The notes under the pieces were generated by a model that saw nothing but the letters and a program-made list of their open reading frames with translations, did no database searches and had not been told where the DNA came from. Of a stretch of 64,000 nucleotides of DNA, positions 7,127-16,893 are shown piece after piece. The translations under genes and the position numbers were made by a program. The stretch lies in contig NZ_JBFRXN010000003.1 in the NCBI RefSeq assembly GCF_040947875.1, positions 124,001-188,000 on the forward strand, written 5' to 3'. Position 1 is the stretch's first letter. Each line of letters starts with the position of its first letter. This stretch comes from Pseudomonas sp. MYb118. Lineage in GTDB: Bacteria; Pseudomonadota; Gammaproteobacteria; Pseudomonadales; Pseudomonadaceae.

Positions 7127-7387
7127 CTAGCCGCCCTGTTCAGTGCAGGCCTGGGACAGTTTGCGGTATGAAATCTCTGCGGGCTTGCCTGCCGTGTCGA
7201 TGTACTTCATGTCGGCCGTCACTACCTTGCATTCCAGGGTCGGTGGCTCGCTGAGCGATACCACTTTGGCCACCTGCAACGGCATGCCGTATTCGTAGGG
7301 CACCGCTTGCGACTCGTCGGCCTGGGCCAGCCCGGTGAAACCGGCGCAGGCGAGGGCGGTGGTCATCAGTAAAGTACGCATCTTCAT
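7127..7387 (-). CDS. DUF2790 family small periplasmic protein
   Basis: 86 residues with a signal peptide (MKMRTLLMTTALACAGFTGLAQA). The mature part (about 63 residues) contains the family pattern VPYEYGMPLQVAKVVSL...CKVVTADMKYIDTAGKPAEISYRKLSQAC, with two cysteines that may form a disulfide. DUF2790 proteins are short exported proteins typical of Pseudomonas, often found in several paralogues and linked in annotation to copper or stress responses; their function is not established. The start is supported by GGGAGATGAACG just upstream. It is transcribed toward the DUF1652 gene and divergently from the porin gene. Confidence 0.82.
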   Translation of the reverse strand: MKMRTLLMTTALACAGFTGLAQADESQAVPYEYGMPLQVAKVVSLSEPPTLECKVVTADMKYIDTAGKPAEISYRKLSQACTEQGG

Positions 7388-7730
7388 CGTTCATCTCCCG
7401 TGCTCAACTCGACAGGGGCGTCGAGGCTGCCGCACTGGGCGTCAGAGGAGTCTGAGGGCGTGCGGTCCAGTGAAGTGTTGGACAGCAGGGTTAAGCGATG
7501 GTTAACCCGGCTGAATGCCGCCTGTCGCACAGGGAGATTGTGTCAGGCGTCCCACGGCGCTGGACTGCCCGGCGCCCTGGTCCGACTAAAGTCGTCTACA
7601 CCGCGTAACAGCCAACTGCCATCATCGCACCTCACCCCGCGTGTCCCTTTCATCCTGGCCAGTTCCTGTCCGGGATGACGCTATTTATTGGTCTGCGCCC
7701 TGCGCAAACGCTGCACTGTTGGAGTTTTTC
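7388..7730. other. 343-bp non-coding region between DUF2790 and porin genes
   Basis: Divergent promoter region. It contains one inverted repeat, GGGTTAA (7490-7496) and TTAACCC (about 7502-7508), which is a candidate operator. I see no convincing sigma-70 boxes, no small ORF with a ribosome-binding site and no RNA gene. Confidence 0.5.
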
Positions 7731-9032
7731 ATGCGTCCCCCTTTTCAATTGATCACCGCGCGCCAGGCATTCGGCTTCGGCGCCCTGGCCCTGTGCGCGA
7801 GTTTTACCGCCCAGGCGCGCGCCAGCGGTTTCATCGACGACACCACGGCGAAAATCGAATCGCGCACGGTGTATTTCAATCGTGATTTCCGGGATGGGCA
7901 CACGTCCACAGAGCAGGGCGCGTCCAAGCGTGAAGAGTCGGCGCAGGGCTTCATTCTCAATCTGCAATCGGGTTACACCGAGGGCACGGTGGGCTTTGGT
8001 GTCGACGCGCTGGGCATGCTCGGCATCAAGCTCGATTCCAGCGCCGACAGCAGCAACAGTGGTCTGCTGCCATCCACCGGGCACAATCCGCGCGGCTCCG
8101 TGGACCAGTACGCCAAGCTCGGCCTGACTGCCAAGGTGCGGGTGTCGCAGAGCGTGTTGAAGTACGGCGCGCTGCTGCCGGATGTGCCGCTGCTCAAGTA
8201 CAACGACGGTCGCCTGCTGCCGACCATGTTCAATGGTGCGCAACTGACCTCGAAGGAGATCAAGGACCTGACGTTCATGGCCGCGCGCCTGGACAAGTAC
8301 ACCGCCCGGGATTCCACCGATGCCCAGGACATCCGCGTGCACTGCAAGAACAAGCGTTACGCGTGCAACATCACCGCCGATCATTTCGACATGTATGGCT
8401 TTGACTACAAGATCAATGACCAGCTGACGGCGCAGTACCACTACGCGGAACTCGAAGACATCTACCGCCAGCACTTTGTCGGCTTGCTCGCCAGCCAGCC
8501 GCTGGGCGAAGGTGTGCTCAAGGCCGACCTGCGCCTGCTCAAGAGTGCCGACAGCGGCGCCGAACGCGCCGGCTCCATCGACAACCGTGCACTGAGTGGC
8601 ATGCTGGCTTATGCCATCAGCGGCCACACCTTCAGCGCCGGCTGGCAGCGCATGAACGGCGATAACTCGATGCCGTACCTGGATGGCACCAACCCGTACC
8701 TGGTCAACTATGTGCAGGTCAACGACTTCGCCGCCGCGCAGGAGCGTTCCTGGCAGTTGCGTTATGACTATGACTTCAAGGCCATCGGCCTCAATGGCTT
8801 GAGCTTCCTGACCCGTTATGTGAACGGTGACCACATCAAGGTGCTGGGCAGCGACCAGGAAGGCAAGGAATGGGAACGCGACAGTGAGCTCAAGTACGTG
8901 GTGCAGAGCGGCACGTTCAAGGACGTCAGCTTGCGTCTGCGCAATGCCACCTACCGCACCAACTACGAAAAATTTGCCCGGGATGTCGATGAGACGCGGT
9001 TGATCATCAGCTACAATTTTTCGGTGCTGTAG
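7731..9032 (+). CDS. OprD-family outer-membrane porin
   Basis: 433 residues from the ATG at 7731 (GGAG lies about 7 bp upstream); the frame is open further upstream without a start signal. A signal peptide of ~33 residues ends near ARASG. The mature sequence begins GFIDDTTAKIESRTVYFNRDFR, the conserved N-terminal strand of OprD porins, and continues as alternating amphipathic strands (AQGFILNLQSGYTEGTVGFGVDALG, GSVDQYAKLGLTAKV) ending in ISYNFSVL with the aromatic-rich last strand. OprD channels are 18-stranded monomers that admit basic amino acids, peptides or small carboxylates. Substrate cannot be assigned. It is the only gene in its unit and is followed by a REPIN array. Confidence 0.92.
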   Translation: MRPPFQLITARQAFGFGALALCASFTAQARASGFIDDTTAKIESRTVYFNRDFRDGHTSTEQGASKREESAQGFILNLQSGYTEGTVGFGVDALGMLGIKLDSSADSSNSGLLPSTGHNPRGSVDQYAKLGLTAKVRVSQSVLKYGALLPDVPLLKYNDGRLLPTMFNGAQLTSKEIKDLTFMAARLDKYTARDSTDAQDIRVHCKNKRYACNITADHFDMYGFDYKINDQLTAQYHYAELEDIYRQHFVGLLASQPLGEGVLKADLRLLKSADSGAERAGSIDNRALSGMLAYAISGHTFSAGWQRMNGDNSMPYLDGTNPYLVNYVQVNDFAAAQERSWQLRYDYDFKAIGLNGLSFLTRYVNGDHIKVLGSDQEGKEWERDSELKYVVQSGTFKDVSLRLRNATYRTNYEKFARDVDETRLIISYNFSVL

Positions 9033-9047
9033 GGCCTGACAGGGCGC

Positions 9048-9609
9048 CATCGCGAGCAGGCTCGCTCCCACAGGGGGTTGGTGTTGGAATGCGGATTTGT
9101 GCATGACACCCAAACCTGTAGGAGCGAGCTTGCTCGCGATTAGGCCGGCACATTCAACATTTCTGGCGACTGACACACCGCCATCGCGAGCAAGCCCGCT
9201 CCCACAGGGGGTTGGTGTTGGAATGCGGATTTGTGCATGACACCCAAACCTGTAGGAGCGAGCTTGCTCGCGATTAGGCCGGCACATTCAACATTTCTGG
9301 CGACTGACACAGCGCCATCGCGAGCAAGCTCGCTCCTACAGTGGGTTGGTGCTGGAATGCAGATGTGTGCATTACACCAAAACCTGTGGCAGCGAGCTTG
9401 CTCGCGATGAGGTCGGCACATTCAGTATTTTTGGTGCCTGTCATGCCGCTATCGCGAGCAAGCTCGCTCCTACAGGGGGTTGGTGTTGGTATGCAGATGT
9501 GTGCATGGCACCAAAACCTGTGGGAGCGAGCCTGCTCGCGATGAGGGCGGCACATTCGACATTTTTGGTGCCTGAGATGCCGCTATCGCGAGCAGGCTCG
9601 CTCCCACAG
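9048..9609. repeat. Tandem REPIN array: half REP plus four units of 134 bp
   Basis: After a lone right-hand REP (about 9048-9075), four complete REPINs start at 9116, 9250, 9384 and 9518, exactly 134 bp apart. Each has the ~92-bp inverted pair plus a ~42-bp linker of the form GGTTGGTGTTGGAATGC...ACACCCAAACC. Units 1 and 2 are nearly identical; units 3 and 4 have diverged in linker and loop. Exact periodicity shows duplication of the whole REPIN+linker rather than independent insertions. Confidence 0.93.
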
Positions 9610-9617
9610 TGGGGTGG

Positions 9618-10559
9618 TCATTGCGACAACTGCCGCCGATACGGTAAGTCCGGCCCGGTCTTGCTGCAGGTCAGTGCGGCGGCCTGTACGGCGAACTTGA
9701 GCATGGCGTCGATCTGCTCGCGGGTCAGTTGCTGTACGCCTTCCACCGAGTCCAGTTGCTGCTCGGTCAGCCAGGTGATCAACGCTGCCTGGAAGGTATC
9801 GCCTGCGCCTACAGTGTCGGCGATTTTCACTTGGGCGGCCGGGACCGACCAGGTGCCGTGCCGACGACTGAACACCGCCGCGCCGTCGCCGCCTCGGGTC
9901 AGGAACACGACCTGGCAGCGATGCTGCAACCAGCCCTCGATCACCTGCGCCGGGTCCTGTTCGGGGTAGAGCAGGTGCAGGTCCTCGTCGCTGACCTTGA
10001 TCAGGTCCGCCAACGGCACCAGCGTCGCCACCCGTGAACGCCACAGCTCGATGTCGGGCTGCGGGTTGAGGCGTACGTTGGGGTCGAGGCTGATCAGGCG
10101 TTTACCGCTTTCGCGTTGCACCAGCGCCAGCAGGGTGTCGGCAATCGGCTGTACCACCAACGAGTACGAACCCACGTGCAAGCCGCGCACTTCGGCACCG
10201 AGGTTGGGCAGGTGCTCGATCTGCAACTGCCGGTCCGCGCAGCCTTCGCCGCGGAAGCTGTATTGCGGCGAACCATTGGCGCCCAGAGCGACCATGGCCA
10301 AGGTGGTCGGCGCGGCAAAATCCAGCAGGTAGTCGGCGCGTACGCCTTCAGCCTGCAACACCTTAAACAGGCGCCGGCCCAGGTAGTCGGTGGACAGCCC
10401 GGCGAACAGCGCCGCATCCACGCCCAGGCGGCGCAAACCCACGGCGACGTTGAACGGCGAACCGCCGGCAATCGCCTTGAAATTCACGTTGGACGCCAGC
10501 CCGTTGGCGTCCTCTTCACTGAAGAAATCGAACAGCGCTTCGCCACACACCAGATACAT
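9618..10559 (-). CDS. mtlZ: Fructokinase of the polyol operon (PfkB family)
   Basis: 313 residues from the ATG at 10559 (MYLVCGEALFDFF). Ribokinase/PfkB fold: the N-terminal GG motif AIAGGSPFNVAVGLRRLG near residues 31-48, the second PfkB signature DTVGAGDTFQAALI with the catalytic Asp, and PLADLIKVSDEDL. It phosphorylates the fructose produced by mannitol dehydrogenase to fructose 6-phosphate in the cytoplasm. It is the last gene of the mtlEFGKDYZ order known from P. fluorescens and begins 13 bp after the mtlY stop, so the two are translated from one transcript. The REPIN array begins right behind its stop codon. Confidence 0.93.
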   Translation of the reverse strand: MYLVCGEALFDFFSEEDANGLASNVNFKAIAGGSPFNVAVGLRRLGVDAALFAGLSTDYLGRRLFKVLQAEGVRADYLLDFAAPTTLAMVALGANGSPQYSFRGEGCADRQLQIEHLPNLGAEVRGLHVGSYSLVVQPIADTLLALVQRESGKRLISLDPNVRLNPQPDIELWRSRVATLVPLADLIKVSDEDLHLLYPEQDPAQVIEGWLQHRCQVVFLTRGGDGAAVFSRRHGTWSVPAAQVKIADTVGAGDTFQAALITWLTEQQLDSVEGVQQLTREQIDAMLKFAVQAAALTCSKTGPDLPYRRQLSQ

Positions 10560-10572
10560 AATTGTTCGCTCG

Positions 10573-12069
10573 TTAAAGGGTTGCGACATGCTGTTGATAG
10601 CGTTCATAGACCTGCTGGTTCGCCGCCACGTTGGCGGCGATCGGCAGGGTTTCGCTGGACGGATCGAGCGCCACGCAACGCTCGCACAAATCCGCCAGGC
10701 TGTCTTCCCGGCCATTGGCCCGGGCCCGGCACCACGCCGCCTGGATCGCCGCGCCGAGGGCGGCGGCTTCGCTGTGGGCGGTGCAGATGACCGGGGTGTT
10801 CATGATGTCGGCGACGATCTGCCGCCACACCGGGCTTTTCGCGCCGCCGCCGATCAGGCGAATGCGCAGCCCTTGTAAGCCATTGTGCCGCAACAGGTCC
10901 AGCCCGTAACGCAGGCCGAAGGTGGTGCCCTCGACCACGGCGCGGCACAGGTTGGCGCGGGTCAGGTTGGTCATGGTCAGGCCCAGGAGGCTGCCGGTGG
11001 CGTGGGGCAGGGCGGGCACACGCTCGCCGTTGAGGAACGGCAACATGCTCACGCCCTCGGCGCCGATGGGGGCCTGGGCCACCAGCTCGTTGAACTGCAC
11101 GATGTCGAGGTCGAGCAGTTCGCGGATCGCCCCGGTGGCGTTGGTCAGGTTCATGGTGCAGATCAACGGCAGCCAGCCGCCGCTTGACGAGCAGAAGGTC
11201 GCGACCACAGCGTCGGGGCTGACCTGCGGCTGGTCAGCGTAGGCGTACACGGTGCCGGAGGAGCCCAGGCTCATGGTGATCACGCCGGGCTGGATGTTGC
11301 CGGTGCCGATGGCGCCCATCATGTTGTCGCCGCCACCACTGGACACCAGCGCCCACGGGTTGAGGCCCAGTTGTTCGGCGATGTGCGGCAGCAGCAGGCC
11401 GACCGGCTGATGGGCTTCGATCAGTTCGGGCAACGCCGCTTCCAGCCGCCCACTCGGGTCGATGTCGCGCAGCAGTTCGATGTCCCACTGACGGCTACGC
11501 ACGTTGAAATAGCCGGTGCCCGAGGCGTCGCCGTATTCGCTGCAACTGCGGCCGGTGAGCCAGTGGTTGAGGTAGTCGTGGGGCAGCAGGATGTGAGCGA
11601 TGCGCTCAAACACATCGGGGTGATGCTGTTTGGTCCACAGCAACTTGGATACCGTGTAGCCCGGCGCGATGACCACGCCCAGGCGTTCCAGCGAGCCGAC
11701 CTCACCACCCAGGTAGGCGAGCAGGCGGTCGTTCTCCGGGGTGGTTTCAGTGTCGCACCACAGCTTGGCCGGGCGCAGCACCTGGCCCTGGTCGTCGAGC
11801 AGCACCAGGCCGTGTTGCTGGCCGGACACGCCGATGCCCTGGATGGCCTGGCCGTCGATGTTGGCGGCGGCCAGGGCCTGTTGGGTGGCTGACTTGAAAG
11901 CCTCCAACCACTGCGCGGTGTCCTGCTCGCGGCGGCCGTTGGCGGCGGTGATCAGGGTGTGCGGGGCGGCACCTTCCCCCAGGACCTGGCCGCTGGCCGC
12001 GTCGAGGACGATGGCCTTGGTGCCCTGGGTGCCGCAGTCGATGCCGAGGTAGAGCTGTTGGGTGGGCAT
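10573..12069 (-). CDS. mtlY: Xylulokinase
   Basis: 498 residues (MPTQQLYLGIDCGTQGTKAI), the FGGY carbohydrate kinase fold. The phosphate-1 motif LGIDCGTQGTKA is at the N-terminus, GVSGQQHGLVLLD supplies substrate contacts, and the C-terminal LRIRLIGGGAKSPVWRQIVADI motif is the adenosine site. It phosphorylates D-xylulose formed from D-arabitol by the operon's polyol dehydrogenase, giving xylulose 5-phosphate. Length is normal. A REPIN lies between this gene and mtlD upstream, which may uncouple expression of the two kinases from the transport/dehydrogenase part. Confidence 0.93.
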   Translation of the reverse strand: MPTQQLYLGIDCGTQGTKAIVLDAASGQVLGEGAAPHTLITAANGRREQDTAQWLEAFKSATQQALAAANIDGQAIQGIGVSGQQHGLVLLDDQGQVLRPAKLWCDTETTPENDRLLAYLGGEVGSLERLGVVIAPGYTVSKLLWTKQHHPDVFERIAHILLPHDYLNHWLTGRSCSEYGDASGTGYFNVRSRQWDIELLRDIDPSGRLEAALPELIEAHQPVGLLLPHIAEQLGLNPWALVSSGGGDNMMGAIGTGNIQPGVITMSLGSSGTVYAYADQPQVSPDAVVATFCSSSGGWLPLICTMNLTNATGAIRELLDLDIVQFNELVAQAPIGAEGVSMLPFLNGERVPALPHATGSLLGLTMTNLTRANLCRAVVEGTTFGLRYGLDLLRHNGLQGLRIRLIGGGAKSPVWRQIVADIMNTPVICTAHSEAAALGAAIQAAWCRARANGREDSLADLCERCVALDPSSETLPIAANVAANQQVYERYQQHVATL

Positions 12070-12108
12070 GGGGTGGTCCTTTGGGTGTCAGTTTTTCCGA
12101 GTCAAGCC

Positions 12109-12188
12109 AATCGCGAGCGGGCTCGCTCCCACAGGGATTTGTGTCTCACCATAGACCACGGTGGGAGCGAGCCTGCTCGCGATGACGG
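12109..12188. repeat. REPIN between mtlD and mtlY
   Basis: Inverted REP pair in the outward order (TCGCGAGCGGGCTCGCTCCCACAG then GTGGGAGCGAGCCTGCTCGCGA) with a short loop, inside the operon at the mtlD/mtlY junction. Confidence 0.9.
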
Positions 12189-12208
12189 CGGCACAGTCAC
12201 CACCGCAT

Positions 12209-13681
12209 TCAAGCAAGCACCCGCTCCAGCGTCGCCGAAACCCCCACCTCACGCAAACTATTGCAGCACCACTCGAACGCCGCGACAAACTCCGCTGAAC
12301 GAGGGATCGCCGTGCCAAAAATCTCTTCCACCGCCAACAACCGCTGGGTGATCAACGCATCATCAGCCACCAGCGCCTGGCAGAACGCCGCCCGTGGATC
12401 GGGAATCGAGTAGGTCACGCCGTTCTCATCGACCCCCTTCAGATACAGCGCCCACGCCGCCACCACCAGCGCTGCACGCCGGGTCTCGCGGCCATCGGCA
12501 ATCAGGCGGTTGATGGTCGGCACGGTGAACTTGGGAAACTTCGACGAACCGTCGGAGCACACGCGCTCCAGTTGATCGGCAATCGCCTGGTTGGAGAAAC
12601 GCTGCACCAGGGTGTCCTGGTAGTCGCCCAGGTCGATACCCGGCACCGGCGACAGTTGCGGTGTCACGTCCAGCTCCATGTAGGCGCGCATGTAGCGCAC
12701 GAACAGCGGGTCGTTCATGGTTTCGTGGACGAAGCGGTAACCCTTCAAAAAGCCCAGGTAAGTCAACGCCAGGTGGCTGCCGTTGAGCAGCTTGATCTTC
12801 ATCTCTTCATACGGTGTCACGTCGTCGGTGAACTGCACGCCCACGTCTTCCCAGGCCGGGCGGCCGTTGACGAACTTGTCTTCCAGCACCCACTGCACGA
12901 ACGGTTCGCAGACCACCGGCCAGGCATCGTCGACGCCGTGCTTGTCGGCCAGTTGCAGGCGGTGGGCCGTGCTGGTCATCGGCGTGATGCGATCGACCAT
13001 GGCGTTGGGGAAGCTCACATGCTCGGCGATCCAGTCACGCAGCCCGGCGTCCTGCAGCGCGGCAAACGCCAGCAGCGCCTTGCGGGTGACGGCGCCATTG
13101 TGCGGCAGGTTATCGCACGACATCAAGGTGAACGCCGGGGTGCCCGCTGCGCGGCGCTTGGCCAGGGCGGCGCAGAGGAAACCGAACACCGTGGTCGGCG
13201 CGTGCGGGTGCGCCAGGTCATGCTGGATCTGCGGCAGGTGGGCCATGAATTCGCCGTTGCTGTCGTCGATGCAGTAGCCGCCTTCGGTGATGGTCAGCGA
13301 GACGATACGGATCTCGGGGCTCGCCAGTTTGTCGATCAGCGCCTGGGCACTGTCTTCGGCCAGCAGCATGTCGCGGATGGCGCCGATCACCCGTACTTCG
13401 GTGTCATCGCTGTCGCCCAGCTCGAACAGCGTGAACAGGTAGTCCTGCTCTTTGAGATCATCGCGGGCGCGGCGGTCTTCGGGGCGCAGGCCGACGCCGC
13501 AGATCGCCCAGTCCAGGGCCTTGCCGGTGTTCATCAAGGCGTCGGTGTAATACGCCTGGTGGGCGCGGTGGAAACCGCCGACGCCGATGTGGGCGATGCC
13601 CTGGCGGGTGTCGCTCAGGTGGTAGGCGGGCAGGACCACTTCGGGGGCGAGGTGGTGCAGGTTTTGGCTATTGAGTTTCAT
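12209..13681 (-). CDS. mtlD: Mannitol 2-dehydrogenase
   Basis: 490 residues starting MKLNSQNLHHLAPEVVLP at 13681, the long-chain polyol dehydrogenase family. The NAD-binding motif HIGVGGFHRAHQAYYTD lies near residues 32-48, and the catalytic lysine region MKIKLLNGSHLALTYLG is present near residues 295-310. It oxidises D-mannitol to fructose (and D-arabitol to xylulose, D-sorbitol to fructose) with NAD+. Length equals that of the crystallised P. fluorescens enzyme class (about 490). It follows mtlK after 16 bp. The frame is open further upstream into mtlK, but the ATG at 13681 fits the family start. Confidence 0.95.
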   Translation of the reverse strand: MKLNSQNLHHLAPEVVLPAYHLSDTRQGIAHIGVGGFHRAHQAYYTDALMNTGKALDWAICGVGLRPEDRRARDDLKEQDYLFTLFELGDSDDTEVRVIGAIRDMLLAEDSAQALIDKLASPEIRIVSLTITEGGYCIDDSNGEFMAHLPQIQHDLAHPHAPTTVFGFLCAALAKRRAAGTPAFTLMSCDNLPHNGAVTRKALLAFAALQDAGLRDWIAEHVSFPNAMVDRITPMTSTAHRLQLADKHGVDDAWPVVCEPFVQWVLEDKFVNGRPAWEDVGVQFTDDVTPYEEMKIKLLNGSHLALTYLGFLKGYRFVHETMNDPLFVRYMRAYMELDVTPQLSPVPGIDLGDYQDTLVQRFSNQAIADQLERVCSDGSSKFPKFTVPTINRLIADGRETRRAALVVAAWALYLKGVDENGVTYSIPDPRAAFCQALVADDALITQRLLAVEEIFGTAIPRSAEFVAAFEWCCNSLREVGVSATLERVLA

Positions 13682-13697
13682 CGCAAATTCTCGCAAA

Positions 13698-14801
<1,104 letters not shown>

Positions 14802-14865
14802 GGTAGTGGGCCTCCACTTTTTATTCGGTTGTGCCTGGCAGGCTTGTCATGTGTGCATTCATCCC

Positions 14866-14955
14866 TTGTGGGAGCGAGCCTGCTCGCGATAGCGGTGGGT
14901 CAAACGCAGCCATGTTGGCGGGTGCACCGCATCGCGAGCAGGCTCGCTCCCACAG
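14866..14955. repeat. REPIN between mtlG and mtlK
   Basis: An inverted REP pair (TTGTGGGAGCGAGCCTGCTC left, GAGCAGGCTCGCTCCCACAG right) inside the polyol operon. Confidence 0.92.
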
Positions 14956-14989
14956 GGGTTTTCCATAAGGGATTGAAATTGGGGTTGAT

Positions 14990-15820
14990 TTATTTCACTG
15001 CACCAAAAGACAACCCACGCACCAACTGCTTCTGGCTGATCCAGCCAAAGATCAGGATCGGTGCGCAGGCCAGGGTCGAGACAGCGGACAACTTGGCCCA
15101 GAACAAGCCTTCGGGGCTTGAGTAGGAGGCGATCAGGGCGGTCAGCGGCGCGGCTTTCGAGGAGGTCAGGTTCAGCGACCAGAACGCCTCGTTCCAGCAA
15201 AGGATCAGCGACAGCAGCACGGTGGACGCCAGGCCGCCCTTGGCGATGGGCAGCAGCACCCGGAGCATTTCCTGGGCCAGGGTCGCGCCGTCCAGCCGGG
15301 CGGCTTCGAGGATGTCCTTGGGGATGTCCTTGAAGTAGGTGTACACCATCCACACCACGATCGGCAGGTTGATCAGCGTGTAGATCACGATCAGCGCCAG
15401 CCGTGTATCGAGCAGGCCGAACTGCTTGGCCAACAGGTAGATCGGCATCAGCACGCCCACCGGCGGCAGCATCTTGGTGGAGAGCATCCACAGCAGCGTG
15501 CGCTTGGTGTTGCGCGTCTCGTAAAACGCCATGGAGTAGGCCGCCGGCACCGCGATCAGCAGGCACAGGGCGGTGGCGCTGAAGGAAATCACCACCGAGT
15601 TCCAGGCGAAGCTGAAGTAATCGCTGCGCTCGTTGATGTGCAGGTAGTTTTCCAGCGTCGGCGTGAAGATGAACTGCGGCGGCGTGGCGAACGCGTCGAT
15701 TTCGGTCTTGAAGCTGGTCAGCACCATCCAGAAGATCGGGAAGAAGATCAGGATCGCGATGGCCCAGGCCAGGGTGCCCAGCAGCAGGCTTTGCAGGCGA
15801 CGGGATTGTTGAAGGGGCAT
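14990..15820 (-). CDS. mtlG: Polyol ABC transporter permease (MalG type)
   Basis: 276 residues (MPLQQSRRLQSLLLGTLAWA) with six predicted membrane helices. The EAA loop that contacts the ATPase is visible as EAARLDGATLAQEMLRVLLPIAKGG near residues 185-210, and the N-terminal helix begins LGTLAWAIAILIFFPIFWM. The C-terminus (LVRGLSFGAVK) is the conserved end of the MalG/carbohydrate permease family. It pairs with MtlF in the inner membrane and lies 10 bp after its stop codon. Confidence 0.93.
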   Translation of the reverse strand: MPLQQSRRLQSLLLGTLAWAIAILIFFPIFWMVLTSFKTEIDAFATPPQFIFTPTLENYLHINERSDYFSFAWNSVVISFSATALCLLIAVPAAYSMAFYETRNTKRTLLWMLSTKMLPPVGVLMPIYLLAKQFGLLDTRLALIVIYTLINLPIVVWMVYTYFKDIPKDILEAARLDGATLAQEMLRVLLPIAKGGLASTVLLSLILCWNEAFWSLNLTSSKAAPLTALIASYSSPEGLFWAKLSAVSTLACAPILIFGWISQKQLVRGLSFGAVK

Positions 15821-15830
15821 GGCGCGGGCC

Positions 15831-16757
15831 TCAGGCTTTGTCTGTCAGGTTTTTGCCGATCATGCGCACCAGCACGATGGCCGCGATGTTGGCGATCACC
15901 ACGGCGATCAAGCCGCCCGCCGAGGCCATGCCGACGTCGAACTGCACCAGCGCCTGGTTGTAGATCAGGTAGGCGAGGTTGGTCGAGGCATAGCCGGGGC
16001 CGCCGTTGGTGGTGGTGAAGATTTCGGCGAACACCGAGAGCAGGAAGATCGTCTCGATCATCACCACCACCGCAATCGGCCGGGCCAGGTGCGGCAGGGT
16101 CAGGTGCCAGAAAATCGCGATGGGACCGGCACCGTCCAGGCGCGCGGCTTCTTTCTGTTCCTGGTCGAGCGACTGCATGGCGGTCATCAGGATCAGGATC
16201 GCGAAGGGCAGCCATTGCCACGAGACAATGATGATGATCGACAGCAGCGGGTAGTGCGCCAGCCAGTCCACGGGCTGGGCGCCGAACAGCTTCCAGACGT
16301 AGGCGAGGATCCCCGACACCGGATGGAAAATCAGGTTCTTCCAGATCAGCGCGCCCACCGTGGGCATGATGAAGAACGGCGAGATCAGCATCACCCGCAC
16401 GATGCCACGGCCGAGAAAGTCGCTGGCTTCGAGCAGGGCGCTGATCAACACCCCCAACACTACGCTGATCAGCAGCACGCTGCCCACCAGCAACAGGGTG
16501 TTGGTGGCGCCGGGCATGAACCCCGAGTCGGTCAGGAAGTAGGTGAAGTTCTCAAGCCCGACGAATTCGTTTTCGCCGGGGTAGAGCAGGTTGTAGCGGA
16601 TCATCGAGAAGTACAGGGTCATGCCCAGCGGCACGATCATCCACAGCAGCAACAACGCCACCGAGGGGCTGACCAGAAACCAGCCGGGGTTGGCCAGCCG
16701 GTTCTTGCGCACCGGCTGGGGGATGTCCATGTGGGCTTTGGCGGTTGAGGTGTTCAT
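15831..16757 (-). CDS. mtlF: Polyol ABC transporter permease (MalF type)
   Basis: 308 residues from the ATG at 16757 (MNTSTAKAHMDIPQPVRKN); AGGA lies about 12 bp upstream, while an earlier in-frame ATG at 16778 has no ribosome-binding site. Six membrane helices, first near residues 32-52 (FLVSPSVALLLLWMIVPLG), and an EAA loop EAARLDGAGPIAIFWHLTLPHLARP near residues 210-235. It is the MalF-like partner of MtlG for mannitol, sorbitol and arabitol uptake. A REPIN separates it from mtlE. Confidence 0.92.
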   Translation of the reverse strand: MNTSTAKAHMDIPQPVRKNRLANPGWFLVSPSVALLLLWMIVPLGMTLYFSMIRYNLLYPGENEFVGLENFTYFLTDSGFMPGATNTLLLVGSVLLISVVLGVLISALLEASDFLGRGIVRVMLISPFFIMPTVGALIWKNLIFHPVSGILAYVWKLFGAQPVDWLAHYPLLSIIIIVSWQWLPFAILILMTAMQSLDQEQKEAARLDGAGPIAIFWHLTLPHLARPIAVVVMIETIFLLSVFAEIFTTTNGGPGYASTNLAYLIYNQALVQFDVGMASAGGLIAVVIANIAAIVLVRMIGKNLTDKA

Positions 16758-16790
16758 GGCAGTCACAATTCCTGGCATCGACGCAGGTCA

Positions 16791-16880
16791 CTGTAGGAGC
16801 GAGCTTGCTCGCGATGCGGTGTGTCAGGTTCATCAATGTTGGCAGACACATCGCCATCGCGAGCAAGCTCGCTCCTACAG
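16791..16880. repeat. REPIN between mtlE and mtlF
   Basis: Inverted REP pair (CTGTAGGAGCGAGCTTGCTC left, GAGCAAGCTCGCTCCTACAG right), 13 bp after the mtlE stop codon. A REPIN in this position can stabilise the abundant binding-protein message relative to downstream genes. Confidence 0.92.
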
Positions 16881-16893
16881 GGGGCGGGGGTTC

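Noticed and set aside
7650..9287. Long minus-strand frame opposite the OprD porin, extending into REPINs
   Set aside because: Antisense shadow with REP-derived start; the porin on the plus strand has a signal peptide and family motifs.
9140..9555. Minus-strand reading frames with repeated MCRPHREQARSHRFW-like peptides
   Set aside because: They are produced by translating the tandem REPIN units; no ribosome-binding site and no codon bias of real genes.
9048..9609. Regularly spaced palindromic repeats that could be mistaken for a CRISPR array
   Set aside because: The repeats are inverted REP pairs and the linkers between them are themselves repeated, not unique spacers; no cas genes are present.
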